Assembly (NCBI GenBank): GCA_029339195.1
Contig: JAPTJF010000124.1
Location: 62,001 to 126,000, forward strand
DNA: 64,000 bases
Reading direction: 5' to 3'
Origin: Micractinium sp. NFX-FRZ
Taxonomy: Eukaryota; Chlorophyta; Trebouxiophyceae; Chlorellales; Chlorellaceae
A program made the position numbers and the translations under genes. The notes below the pieces were generated by a model. The model was not told the DNA's origin. It saw only the letters and a program-made list of their open reading frames with translations, and did no database searches. Of this stretch, positions 11,420-22,900 are shown in pieces; position 1 is the first letter of the stretch, and each line of letters starts with the position of its first letter.

Positions 11420-14105
11420 ATGGCGATAGCCCGCCCGCTGGCAGCCGTAGGCAAGAGGAGGGGCGCGCTGCCTTTGCTGGCTGCATGCGCTCTGCTACTG
11501 ACGTGCGGCGGCATTCTCATGTGGCAGCGAAGCAGCACGGGCTGGCAGCTGCAGCCGCAAGGGTCACATGCTGGGTGTGTCTGCACTGCCGCTGTCGCCG
11601 CCGCCACCGCCACCGCAGCGGCCGAGGGTGGCAACCTACCCCAGCACGTTGGCAGCCTAAAGCTGGAAGCTCCTGCTGCGGGGACAGAGCGTGAGTGCCC
11701 GCAGTGTGACTGCCCCGAAGCGGAGCCAGTGGCGGCAGGCTGCCCACCGCCACCCACCTCTGACCCACCAGCGGCAGGCGCAGTGGAGGCAGCTGGAGCC
11801 GGCGCAGCAGCAGCACAAGCGGGGCAGGTGCGTGGGGGGAGCTTACAACTGTTTTCCCGAGAGCATGATGCGTCCCTGTGTGCCCTGGCTGCGGCTGCTG
11901 ATTGGGGCAGGCGTGGCAGCCTGCGTGTGTCCCTCACCGGCAGCTGGCAGCAGCTCCTGCCGGTGCATCTGTACCTCCCACCTCCCAGCCCCCTTCCCCC
12001 GCCCCTTGCGCCACTGCAGTACGATGACGGCCGTCTGCAGCGTATGTGGGAAGCTCACAGCTTCTTCATGCCGGCCGGAGCGGTGGAGCGGGGCGTGCAC
12101 AGCATGGGGGACCGGGCTCGGCTGCGCCGCTTCACACACAAGCTGCTGGCAGGTGGGCGGCGGCCAAGTGCCCCAGCGCTTGCCTGCCGCCCAGGAAACC
12201 TGTGTGCGCACGCAGTCGGCACCCATGGGTGGGACGCAAGAGGGGCCTGCGGCTGCTGCCGGGAGTAGCATGCCGTTGCATGTGGAGGAACCGGGGGTGT
12301 GAGCTGTCAGCGCCTGCTACCTCGCCCAAATGCTGCTGCCATGATGCTTCCTACCCACCCCTGCCTGCCTGCCTGCCTGCCTGCCCGCCACCCCTGCCCG
12401 CCTGCCTCTTCCCACCACAGGCGCACCAGTCACCGTGACTGTGCTCGGAGGCTCCGTTACCTCTGGCACCGGAGCTTATGCGCCAGATGACCAAGAGCAC
12501 CAGGACGCCATCGCCTACGTGCCCAGATTCCAGCGCTGGCTGGCCGCTGTGTCGGGGCCAGGCGTCAACCACACCGTGCGCAACTCGGCGCTCGCGGGCG
12601 TCACATCAGGTGCGCGCGCTGGAGCACCGCAGGTACTGCCACAGTGAACTGCCGGAGTGGCCACCGGTGGGCACCTGCCGGCTGGCGCCGTGCAATGCAT
12701 GCAGGGGTGCGGCCTTACCAGATGGGCCGCCCTGTGCTTGGGGGTTTGCATGTGAAGCACAGCCCCCGCCTGCCCACCCGCCTGCTACCCAACCTGCGCC
12801 CTTCCTTCTCTCCTTGCCTCCCCCAGGCATCTACTCCGTGTGCGCCAGAGACATGGTTCCCGAGGACGTTGACCTGGTGCGTGCCTGGCGACATGACATA
12901 AACTCAGTGCCTTGCTGTGTGACTTTGTGCAGCCAGCGCAGCCCGCAGGCCGGCCCTACATGCGACAGCCCAACACCACACAGCTGGGGGGGCTGACAGA
13001 GGCAGCAAGTGCGGCAGTTTACTTCCTGCAGTGCCCCACGGGCCGGACGAATTTAGACGAGCCGCCGCAGTGCCTGTCTGCCCTCCCCCATTATCCGAGA
13101 TCGTTTTGCCGCTGGCTGGCGGCGCAATGCATGCGACCCTGGACGCTGCGTGCACAGCGACGACCGCTGTGTGGAGGTGCACCACCTGTGTGCCCTCCCC
13201 AAACCCCTGAACCCAACTGCACGTCATGCGGCGGTGTGCAGGTGGTCCTGGATTTTGCGTGCAACGACCCGCAGCAGACCGGCAGCTTTGGCTCGGCGGA
13301 GCGCCTGGCCTTTGAGCGCCTCCTGCGCAAGCTGCTCGACTTCCCGAGCCGGTGAGGGAGCGGAGTGGGCCGGGTGGAGGTGGGGTGGGGTGAGCGGGGT
13401 GGGGATGAGTATCAACCACGATGGTAAGTTGGGGAACGGGTGGGTTTGGGGTGGTGGGAAGTTGGAGATGGGGCGGGGTGGGGTGAGGGCGCGGCAGCAT
13501 GGCGTTGTACTGCAGGGCAGCATGCTGTTGTACTGCAGCGCAGCCCTTGCCCCCGACCTGTGATGAGCATGCGTGACGTTGATGAATATGATTGGCAGCA
13601 GAGCCACCGCAGCTGCAGCACAAACCAAATCTGGACACTCGAACTCTCTTGTTTTGCCGCAGGCCGGCGGTGGTCCTGCTGAACCACTATGCCTACATCG
13701 TCGCCGGCGGCTCCCACAACACCACCGGCTCCTACCTGCACACAGCAGAGAACGACTTGAATGTGCTGGGTGCGCGGGCACTTATGTGCATAAACATGCA
13801 CTCGCTGGAAGTGTGTCCAGTTCAGAGTGGCGGCATCCGCTTACCCCCATATAGCTCGCCCCCATCTCGCAGCCCGTGTGTCCTTTTTATTGCTTGGGGT
13901 TTACCCCACCGCATCTCCTCTGCCACCGTGCAGGCCAGTACTACGGGCTGCCATTGCTCTCGCTGCGGGCCGCCGCATATCACCTCATGCGCGCCGACGC
14001 CACCGGCTTCAAAAGTGGGTTGCCCAGAGAAGTTCAAGATGGGGGGAGGGGCCGGCACATGCCTGCAGCCCCTATTTTGCATGCGTAGCCGGCATCCCTT
14101 GAAGC

Positions 14106-14139
<34 letters not shown>

Positions 14140-16895
14140 CCCGAAGCTGGGCGTTCGTGCACCCTGTGTCCCCTCCGCCCCCCAAATGCTGGCGCCGCTT
14201 CCGCCTGCCCCCTGCAGTCCATGCACCCCGCGACAGTGCGGGGGCGGAGGTGCGGGATCCAGGAGACGGCTTCTTCTATTTCGGTTAGTCCAGGGACGGG
14301 AGTGAGGATGCGAGTGGATCTTGGTTGCTGTTTGAATGTCTGCTGACCGGCGGCTGCAGGGTGGTACCGACACTGGTACTGTATACCCTGGTGCTGCTCG
14401 GCTCTCGTATGCCGAGCAGCACCCCTGAGAGGAACCGGGAGTATCGGCGTCAATGGGACTGCACGGCCTGCGCCTGCAGTGGCTGCTCAGCGGCGTCTGC
14501 CGGGCCGTGTTGAGATGCGGCACCTGCCAGGGCGCTCGCGCACTGCTCACAGCTGCCCCTGTGTCCCTCACCCTTGCGTGTCCCAACTCGGCTGGCTTGC
14601 TTGCTCCCCGCCTGCAGACACCATCCACCCCCGGGGCAAGACCGGGCACCACGCTCTGTCAGACCTTGCGGTGGCTATGGTGCAGGAGGCGGCAGCGGGG
14701 CTGGCACGCAAGCCGCTCTCTGAAGACGACGAGCTGGCTGCACAGGTGTGGAGCGGGATGGCTGATTAGCCACTGGATTATAAGTCGGTGATGCGCCTTG
14801 ACAGGGAGCAGAGAGGAAGGCACCTCGGGGCAGCAGACAGCATGTGGCAAGGCATGCAGAGGCGGAGTGGTGTGTGCTGGGCCGACATGTGCTGCTGCTT
14901 GCCGCGGGCCGCTGCTCAGCGCTTCCGCCACACTCTCTCCCCTCGGCCATGCCCCGCAGGCGCCGCTGCCGGCGCCGCTGCACCCCGGCAACCACCACCG
15001 CAGCACGTCCACCTGCCTGCTGCTGCGCCAGTTCGAGGCAGTTGTGGTGGAGCAGCAGGGGTTCCAGTGGCGCAACGAGCGGCCAGGTGAGGCGGCCCAC
15101 GGCACCACTGCACCCCAGAGCACCATGTCAACGAGTTGGCTTTCCACCTGGAGGCACAATCGGGGGAAGATGTGGGTCCATACAAGCATCTTCACTCCCG
15201 CTGCTTCCACGCACACTCACACTTTACTGAACCCTTCACTTCATCTGGCAGGTGCACAGCTGGCAAACGAGAAGTGGGGGTGGATAGCAGAGGCGCCAGG
15301 CTCCTGGGCACTGCTGGAAGTCGATGCCACCACGGCACTCGAGGTGGGACACACGGGCCCGCTTGGGGGGGGCACATGTTGGGCAAGCCAGCTGCTGGGT
15401 CTCGCTGTGGGGGCTGCGGCAAGGCAGCTGCCTTTGCTTGTTCATGCTGCACGGGGGATGAAGGGCAACTTGCAAGCCCCCCGTGCCTGCTGGGACTGCG
15501 CCGAGCTTCCCTCTGCCTTGCGCTGGGTAGTGCTACTGCCGTTCTGCTGCAAGCCTGAAGTTTGGGCCCCCGGGTGAGCCAGCTGGCCAGCAGCAGCATT
15601 ATCTCAACAGCCCCCAATTGCCGCTGCAGGGCAGCCTGAGGGCCAACACGACTGAGGTGGTGCTGTCCTTCCTGCGGAGCTACACAGACATGGGGCGGGC
15701 GCAGGTGGAGTGTGTTTCAGGGTGCAGGTGAGAGGGGTGGAAGGGTGGGAGTGGTGAGCACGGCAGGCGTGCAGGGCAGGAAGAGATTTCTCATGCCGGA
15801 CGGCAGCAAGCAGCAGCCAGCTTCTCCGAGCAGCAGCCCTGCAGATGGACCTCAACATGGCAGCATGCAGCCTTCTCACCGCTCATCCTTTCCATTGCTG
15901 ACTGCAGCTGTAACGCTAGCACAATTGATGGGTACTGGGAGAGGCAGGCATCACTGACCGACCTGCATCGCTTCCAGGTGCGCACAGCGTGCACAGCACG
16001 GCTGGCCCCTTGTGATTGTCCACCCACCCATGCCTGCTTCGGCCTAGACCTGCCCGCACGCCTGTTGCCAGCAGACCAGCAGTCGACAGCCACCCAGGGA
16101 TTGGCAGTCGGCCGGCCTTTGCCGTGGCACCATTCCACCCCTTCCACTCGTGTCACATGTCCCGCTGCTCTGCAGGCCACGCCGCATGAGAGGTGCCGCC
16201 TGAAAGTGACTGTGCTGGGAGAGAGCAGCAGCCCGGACGGAGGGCATAAAGTAAAGCTGTCGGGAGTGATGGTCGCCGAGGGAGCCGCCTTCTACGCGTA
16301 AGAACCTCTTGCAGCTGCTTGAGGCTGCCGCCGTAGTTGGCAGCACAGCGCCCGACAGCTGGCGCCTCGCTTGCTGCTGCCACTTGCCCTGTCGTCTGCC
16401 CTGGTACTGCAAGTGTTTGCAAGACCTTTTTCCGGTAGTATGTGACTCGACCGTCTGATGCAACCATCCATTGATGCGTGCAGATATGGCAGTGACTTTG
16501 AGCTGATGGCTAATCTGGGGTCCAAGGACAAAGACCCTGCAGAGCATGGGCAGCAGGCAGCGCAGCAGCAGCAGGCGGCGCAGGGGCAGCAAGCGGCGCA
16601 GGAGGAGCAGGCATCGCAGGAGGAACAGCGAGCAGAGCAGGAGAAGGCACAGCAGCAGGCGGCGCAGGAGGATCAGGCTGCACAGGAGGAACAGCAAGCA
16701 GAGCAGGAGCAGGCACAGCAGCAGGCGGCGCAGGAGGAGCAGGCGGCGCAGGCGGAACAGCGAGCAGAGCAGGAGCAGGCACAGCAGGAGGCGCAGGAGC
16801 AGCAAGAACCAGAGCTAGCGCAGCAGCAGGAGGAGCAGCAGGAAATAGAGCGAGCGCAGCGGCAACAGGAGCAGCAGCAACAGGAACAGCAGTAG
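11420..16895 (+). CDS. Membrane-anchored SGNH-hydrolase-type protein with Gln/Glu-rich tail
   Basis: Fifteen exons join in phase to about 730 residues. The start at 11420 puts a basic stretch (VGKRRG) before one hydrophobic span (ALPLLAACALLLTCGGILMW), a type II signal anchor. A Cys/Pro/Ala-rich stem follows (ECPQCDCPE). The SGNH core begins at VTVLGGSVTSGTGA, where the Ser of GGSVTSG is the likely block I nucleophile. It continues with EDVDLVVLDFACND and NHYAYIVAGGS, and ends in DTIHPRGKTGHH, the block V DxxH pair. The DTIHP aspartate is formed only if a small exon (14218-14283) is included. A beta-rich C-terminal part and a roughly 115-residue Gln/Glu/Ala repeat tail (exon 15) follow. The substrate is unknown; ester hydrolysis of a wall or glycan substituent in the secretory path would fit. 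TGTAA lies 88 bp after the stop. Confidence 0.82.
14107..14135 (+). repeat. 29-nt uninterrupted poly-G tract in an intron
   Basis: Twenty-nine consecutive G residues sit in intron 7 of the SGNH-like gene, bracketed by gaagct on the left and cgaagctggg on the right. Such a tract can form a G-quadruplex in DNA or the pre-mRNA and is prone to length error in sequencing. Confidence 0.9.
14391..14422. repeat. Perfect 12-bp inverted repeat with 8-nt loop
   Basis: GTGCTGCTCGGC at 14391-14402 and its exact reverse complement GCCGAGCAGCAC at 14411-14422 flank an 8-nt loop. It lies in intron 8 of the SGNH-like gene, not at a gene end. Confidence 0.85.
16538..16892 (+). repeat. Coding minisatellite for the Gln/Glu/Ala-rich tail
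   Basis: The last exon of the SGNH-like gene consists largely of variants of cagcaggcggcgcaggaggagcaggc, encoding QQAAQEEQ-like units. The repeat ends at the stop, and similar gca/cag-rich sequence continues about 50 bp beyond it, suggesting the stop arose within the repeat. Confidence 0.85.
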
Positions 16896-17218
16896 GAGCC
16901 ATCACAACGGCAGGAACAGCAGGCACAGCAGGACCAACAGACTGCAGCGGGTAGCGCCTGAGAGCTGCCGAAGGTGGACAGATGTAACAAGCCATTGACA
17001 GCCCACGTGCAGCCAATCGAGAGCGAATTTGTCATATAGTTGAGCTTTACACTCACGAGAGAATCGGACTCACAGAAAGCGAGGTTGTACCCTCGCTTAC
17101 AACACAAGCTCATTACCACCCTGTCATCTGCTGCGCCCGCTGGGGCGGGAGCGGCGGCCGGGGCGCCAGTGTGGTCCTCAGCGCGCAGCGCTAAACGGTC
17201 CGATGCGACGATCCCACG
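16896..17218. other. Short intergenic region between the SGNH-like gene and BASS4
   Basis: The only clear element is TGTAA at 16983-16987, the likely poly(A) signal of the upstream gene. The remainder must serve as 3' flank and promoter for the co-oriented BASS4-type gene. Confidence 0.55.
16983..16987 (+). promoter_or_regulatory. Putative TGTAA polyadenylation signal, SGNH-like gene
   Basis: TGTAA occurs 88 bp after the TAG at 16893-16895, on the coding strand, at a typical distance for a short algal 3' UTR. Confidence 0.6.
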
Positions 17219-19325
17219 ATGAAGTTTCTGGTCATGCAATCAAGCGCGGCAGCGAGCGTGGGAGGGAGCCCAGCCCGGCCTCTCCCTCCGGCAGCAGCAA
17301 GTTGTGCCACGCGCCTACGCGGTGGCCCTGCTGTACAGCGGCAAACAACCAATTACAGATGGCGACAACCTCCGGCGGCGCCGCGCCGCCGTGCCGTCCT
17401 GGCCTGCCGCGCGGTGGCGGCGCCAGCAGTGGCGGCGGCAGCAGCGGGCGGCGGAGGGTCGGCCAAAAACGGCCCGCTTGATGCGCTCGCCCGCTTCCTT
17501 GGCACCAACTACATGCCCGTCGGACTGCTGCTGGCCGTCACAGTGGGGTGGGTGAGGTCGCAGTGCAGCCGCCAGGGCAGGGTACTGATCTGCCCCGCCC
17601 TGATCCACTATGGCGGATCGCTGGCACAATGCAAGCACGTCATGTGGGTGCATGCTCCCAGCCACTTTCCCCCGCTACCTGCACCTCCCTCCCCACCCTG
17701 TGCTACTTGTTGTTGGTGCATGTTGCCCATCACTCCCTGCAACTTGTCCCCCCTCCCATGCCAGGTGGTTCTTCCCAGCGGCGGGCGTCCAGGCAGCCGC
17801 CGCCGACCTGCATTTGGGAGCCACCCTCGGCATCTTTGTGGTCTCCGGCCTGCTGCTGCAGCGAGGGGAGATGCTGAGCGCGCTGCGCAGCACCACGGCG
17901 CTAGCCTACGGCCTGGTCGCCATCCTGGCAGCCACCCCGCTGCTGGCGCTGGCCGTGCTGCGCTTGCCCCTGCAGGTGGGCCCGCCACGTGCCCCTCGCC
18001 TTGCTGCTTCGTTCAGCCTCACAGCGACAGCTGCAACACGTGCCCGACCCTCATCTTGCTCAATCGTCCAGCTCCCAGCCCCCGGTGGCACACCTCTTCG
18101 CTGCCCTTGTCATTCCCCATCAAGTCACTCTTTCCGGTTCCTCAAAACATGTTTGTTGTTGTTTATCGCCCCCCTGCTGCTGCAGCCCCCCGAGATGGCT
18201 CTGGGGCTGGCAGTCTTCTGCTGCATGCCCACCACGCTGTCAGCGTGCATAGCGCTGACCACGGCCAGCGGCGGCAACGCGGCGGTCGCCCTGCTGCTCA
18301 CCGTCATCACCAACATGCTGGGAGTGAGGAGTTTGAAGAATGCAGATGTTCCATGCTTTGTATTGACCTGCGGTGTGTGTGTGTGTTGAGGGAGGGGCAG
18401 GTGTTGCCCTCCATGCTGTCCTACCTGCTGGGCTCTGCCACGCGGGCGCCCGCTGGGGACCCGCTGCTGCTGTTCAATCAAGCCACCTGGTGCTGCTCAA
18501 CCCACCCTCCCCACTCCCCAGGTCTTCACCATCCCCTCCATGCTGTCCCTCGTGCTGGGCTCCGCCGCCGGGGTGGCCTCTTTCGACACGTTGCTGCTGT
18601 TCCGCAACCTGGTGCTCACGGTGCTGCTGCCCCTGCTGGTGGGCGCCGCACTTCAGGCCACCATACCAGGTGAGCAGCCCGGGTGGTGTGGACAGCTTGA
18701 GGCGGGGCGACGGGGCCAGTGGGATGGCTACATGTGTGGATGGGGCACCGAGCAGGCCGGTAGGGGCGGTGGCGCCCTTCACCGCTCCTCCTTCGCTTCG
18801 CTTGTCCCACTCGGCCCGAGCCTCTGCCGCCCCTTGCTCACGCGACCCCGCCCCGCTGCGCCTGCTGTCGCTGCAGGCGCGCAGTTGTGGAAGCGTGACT
18901 ACAAGAAGCCGCTCTCCTACCTCTCCTGCGCCTGCCTCTGCTCCGTGCCCTGGATGCAAGTCAGCAAGGCGGCAGCGGCAGCCCTCCCCCTCACCCCCCG
19001 CGCGCTGGGCACGGCGGCGACCGTGGCCCTGTGCCTGCACCTCATACTGCTCGCCGTCAACCTGGCAGGCACCTCCCTGGTCACCTTTAGCTCAGACCCT
19101 GAGCAGCAGGTGGCCATTCGCAAGGCAGTGGTGCTCGCCTCCAGCCAAAAGACGCTCCCAGTGGCGGTGGCCGTGCTGACTCAGCTGTCGGGCGTGCTGG
19201 GCGCTGCCGCCGGCTTTGCAGTCATCCCCTGCGTCATGGCCCACCTTATCCAGACGGTGTTTGACTCGGCACTGGTGGCACGCTGGAACGCACGCGAGGC
19301 ACGCGGCCTGCCTGCGCTGGGCTGA
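17219..19325 (+). CDS. BASS4: Plastid bile-acid:sodium symporter family protein, BASS4-like
   Basis: Five exons (17219-17547, 17765-17975, 18186-18323, 18522-18669, 18877-19325) give 424 residues. The first 85 or so are rich in Ala, Arg and Ser with almost no acid residues, typical of a chloroplast transit peptide (many RR/RRR pairs and a VLACRAV segment). The rest is a multi-span membrane protein of the BASS/SBF fold, with LGIFVVSGLLLQRGEM, the CCMPTTLSACIALTTASGGN motif, ITNMLGVFTIPSML and a final FAVIPCVMAHLIQTVFDS span. The MPTTLS...GGN motif and length fit the BASS4 branch. The transported solute is not established; relatives carry pyruvate or keto acids with Na+ into plastids, so an organic anion is likely. 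The symbol is based on resemblance only. Confidence 0.85.
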
Positions 19326-19959
19326 GCTGGCTGGCGCTGGTGCATGGCGTGCGGACGGGCCCAGCTCTCTGCTGCGCTCACGGTGTGGATGCTCCTGCGG
19401 GCCCCCACGCCGCTCCGCCTTTGACTTTGCAATCGATATTTGTCACCAATGTTATTTGAAAGCTGTCCGCTCGACCTCCCTGCTGTCTTCTGTATACTGC
19501 ACCCACCCGCTGCTCCCTGTTGCATTGCTCCTCCACCCATCTCTCACTGACCGTGCTGCACGCACGGCTGCGCCAGGCCAGGTGCATTACAAGCAATTAA
19601 GGTTTGCATTTCTTCCATGAATGAAACAACGAATGATAGCAGGGACAGGTGTAGCGTGTACGTGAAAAAAAGATGACATGGCAGGGCCACACTAGCGGCT
19701 GGGAGCAGACAAATGCAGCATGCACTGCCACAGTACTGGGGGATCACTGCCGGGTGGCCTCACCGCACGACCTGGCTCCACCCGGAGACGAGAGCACACC
19801 AGCCCACACACGAGTTCCACACACCCAGGTGCACCACAGCACGACCACAGCGTGGGAGCCTCTCGCAGGCTCATCATGAGAATGGCGTGGGCACTGCTGG
19901 CGCCAGCGCCTGGGCCAGGCACGTGACTAGGCTCACAACAGATCACCGGGCCAAGCCTC
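19326..19959. other. Convergent intergenic region, BASS4 / monooxygenase
   Basis: Two genes end here tail to tail. TTACA at 19587-19591 reads TGTAA on the minus strand, 369 bp after the monooxygenase stop, and may be its poly(A) signal. No TGTAA on the plus strand was seen for BASS4. No coding exon is supported. Confidence 0.5.
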
Positions 19960-22900
19960 TCACAGGCTCATGACCATGCGCACCGCTCGCTCCAGCTCCT
20001 GAGCCAGCTGCCCCCGAGCGCTGCCCTGCCGCCAGGCAATGTGCCCGTCCGGCCGCACCAGCAGCGCGCCTTCAGCCGCAATCTCACGCAGCCGCAGCCA
20101 GCTGCCGTCTGCATCCTGCACCACCGTCGTGCCCGCACTGCTGCTGCCGCTGGCGGCCGCGCTGGAGGCTGCCGATTGGGTGATTACCACCGGGTGGATG
20201 GGCACCCCAGTGGCAGCTTCTGCCGCTGCAGCAGCCGCCTCCCACCCCGCCACCGCTTGCGCTTCAGAGAGGACCAGTAGCAGGGAGGTCCCTGCTGCTG
20301 CTGACAGGTCAATTGTGGAGGCAACTGACTGGGTGGTGCTGCCCGGGGCGCCGGCGCCCAGCAGCCTGCCAGGCTGGCGCACGGTCAGCGCCACGTGGGG
20401 CAGGCGGGCACCCACCAGGGTGGTGGGGGTGTAGGGGGCGTCGCGCGGCTTGGGGCGCTGGTACTCTGCCACTGCTGCCGCGTCCCCGGGGCCGTGGCAC
20501 ACTGCACAAGACGGGGCACGCAGCGTGCGACGCGGGCGAGCTGATGGCAGGCAGACGAGCATCCATGCCATGTCCCAGGTGCACACACACCAAAAGATCC
20601 GGGCATCGGTGGTACAATCTCAACCCCTTGCTCATGCTCTGCCTGGCTACACAACCCGGCTGCTCACCTGCGCCGGTGCTGTACACGTAGCCCAGGTCCT
20701 CTTTCGGGAACTGCAGGCGCAGCGTCTCGCCGTGCTCAAACACGTCGTCCAGCTCAGACTGGCGCAGCCGCCTGCGGGGCGTTGTGTGATGGTGAAGTAA
20801 GGATTGGATGCACTACGGTTCCAAGGAATGGCGAAGCTGTGCTCATGCACGTCCAGCTCAGCGCCTGGGCAGCTGCCCAAGGGGGGCGCTTGGCCGTGGT
20901 AGTTGAAAGTTGAGGTTGAGGTTTCTCCTGGGATAGGAGGGTCAAGCCACGAGCGATGAGGCGCGCAGGCCCGGGCTGGCAAGCCGCGCGTAGGGGCAGA
21001 CTGTAAGGATATGTGCTGTTGACACTTTGTTGGCATGGCTGGCGGGCGCCGTGCCCCAATCTCTACCTCTTCCCGCCGCACCCTCGCACACTGTAAGGCC
21101 CTCCTCCTGCCGCTCCCCTACAACCACACCACCAAGCGCCCCAACTCACCGGATGGGGCTGGCGGCGGCCTTGCCCACCGCCATCGTCGTCTCCAGCACG
21201 CTCTTCCGCATCTCGGGGGGCAGCCAGGACAGTGCGGGCGCCGCCAGCACGTCGCTCAGCATGTTGGCAGCCTTGTAGTCCAGGCCCAGAATCTGCAGGG
21301 GGTGGGGAAGAAAGACACAGTACAGATGATGCAAATTTAGGGAATTGCGTGTGGGCGGCCTTGTAGTCCAGGCCCAGGATCTGCAGGGGGGGGTCGAAAA
21401 CGCGTGCAACATTACACAGTTTAGGAGATGACATGATAGCCAGCGGAGCCGGAGCAAGTCGCCCAGCACGCTGGCAGCCGTGGTGTCCAGGCTCAGCTTC
21501 TGCAGCAAGGCAGACGCGGTGCACAGATGCTATTGAGGTGCATCGTGCATCACTTGAGGTTTGGCCATATCACAGGGAACACCAGCGAGTCCGTCACAAA
21601 GACGAAAGCAGGCAGCGGAGGGGTTGCACGCACCTGGGGCACGCGCAGGGCCTCGTTGAAGTTGGCCACCGAGAGCAGCATGTTGGCGGTGCCCACCTGC
21701 TTGCGCTCCGCTGCACAAGGGAGAAGGGCAGGGAGAGTCCATACAGGTTATTGCATCCCAAGAAGCCGGGTTGCATGTTGCGCGGCACCCACCTGCTTGC
21801 GCTGCCTGCACAAAGCGCAACGGCTGAACAATGAACCAGCAAGGGGAAGGTTTGAGTGTCTGTGGGAGGCATTGGGGCAGGCAACAGGGCAGGATGAACC
21901 AGGGAAGGCAACAGCTACATCATTCGCAAGAGCAGCAGCAGCAGCAAGGCAGCGCAGCTCACGGGTGTATGTGTCGAGCAGCGCATCGCCGGCGCGCCCC
22001 TGCAGCACCGCCGCCAGCTTCCAGGCGAGGTTGTGGGCGTCGCACACACCCGTGTTCATGCCAAAAGCGCCTGCAAAGGTGCACCAGGGGCAGGTTTCAG
22101 GCAGATGCAAGCAGGAGAGAAGAGTGACGCAGCCGGTGGGCACACGACAGGCGCACACGTGGCGCACGAGGCCTGCACAGCACATGTGTGCAGCAGCGGA
22201 GGGATGGCAGACAGACTGCCAGAAGCTGCGCCAGTATCCAGAGGCGATGGCAGGGGACAAACACTACTGCCACTGTCCGGCCAGGCGGCCACCCACCGGA
22301 GGGTGGGAAGGCGTGGGCAGCGTCTCCCACGAGGAAAGCGCGGCCGCTGCGGTACGTGTGCGCCACGCGCCCCGCCATCGTCCAAGGGCGGATGGTCTTC
22401 ACCTGCGGGACGGCGGGCGCAGCGGGCAGGTGGGAGGCAGGCGTGAGGACAGCGGGCGGCAGGAGGCGGCGGATGCTGAGACCACCTGAGTGGCAGCGAC
22501 TGCCGGTGGCAGCGGTGGGGGAAGGACAAACACTGTTCGAGGCGCCGACAGGCCAGCGGGCAGCAAAGCAGTACAGCAGCAGGGCAGAGCAGAGATCACA
22601 GCATGCAGCAGAGCAGAGGCCACAGCCACACGCTTTGGAGTTACAACCAACCAACCCTGTTTCACGCATGGCGCACCTCCTGCACCCATGTCCCCCAGCG
22701 GACCCGCAGGCAGCACAGCGTTAGGCATTAGCCTGTTCGGGCAGCTGGCAGCAGAGCGGGACCGCAGCAGGAGCTTCAGCACAAGAGGTTGGGTTGTGAG
22801 AAGCCGAGCGGGCGCACCTGGATGTCCCCCACATCCTCCTGCCGCGCAATCTGGCGCACCAGCTCGGCGCAGCGCGAGGGCGCAAAGTCGGCGGCCGACT

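Noticed and set aside
12361..12384. (CTGC)n runs here and near 1371-1390 and 29640-29672 as telomere-like repeats
   Set aside because: The green-plant telomere unit is TTTAGGG. These are intronic tetranucleotide microsatellites.
13130..13165. Possible copy of the SGNH exon 5 start (ctggacgctgcgtgcacagcg)
   Set aside because: Short, poorly matched and without a splice site; may be chance in GC-rich sequence.
13822..14652. A 276-codon minus-strand open frame with long Pro runs
   Set aside because: The Pro run is the complement of the poly-G tract. It overlaps real SGNH exons in antisense and has no domain or splice support.
21436..21500. Segment coding [19 protein letters not shown] as a real monooxygenase exon
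   Set aside because: It duplicates the start of the next exon, lacks a good donor in the right phase, and the protein is contiguous without it. Kept as a decayed copy.
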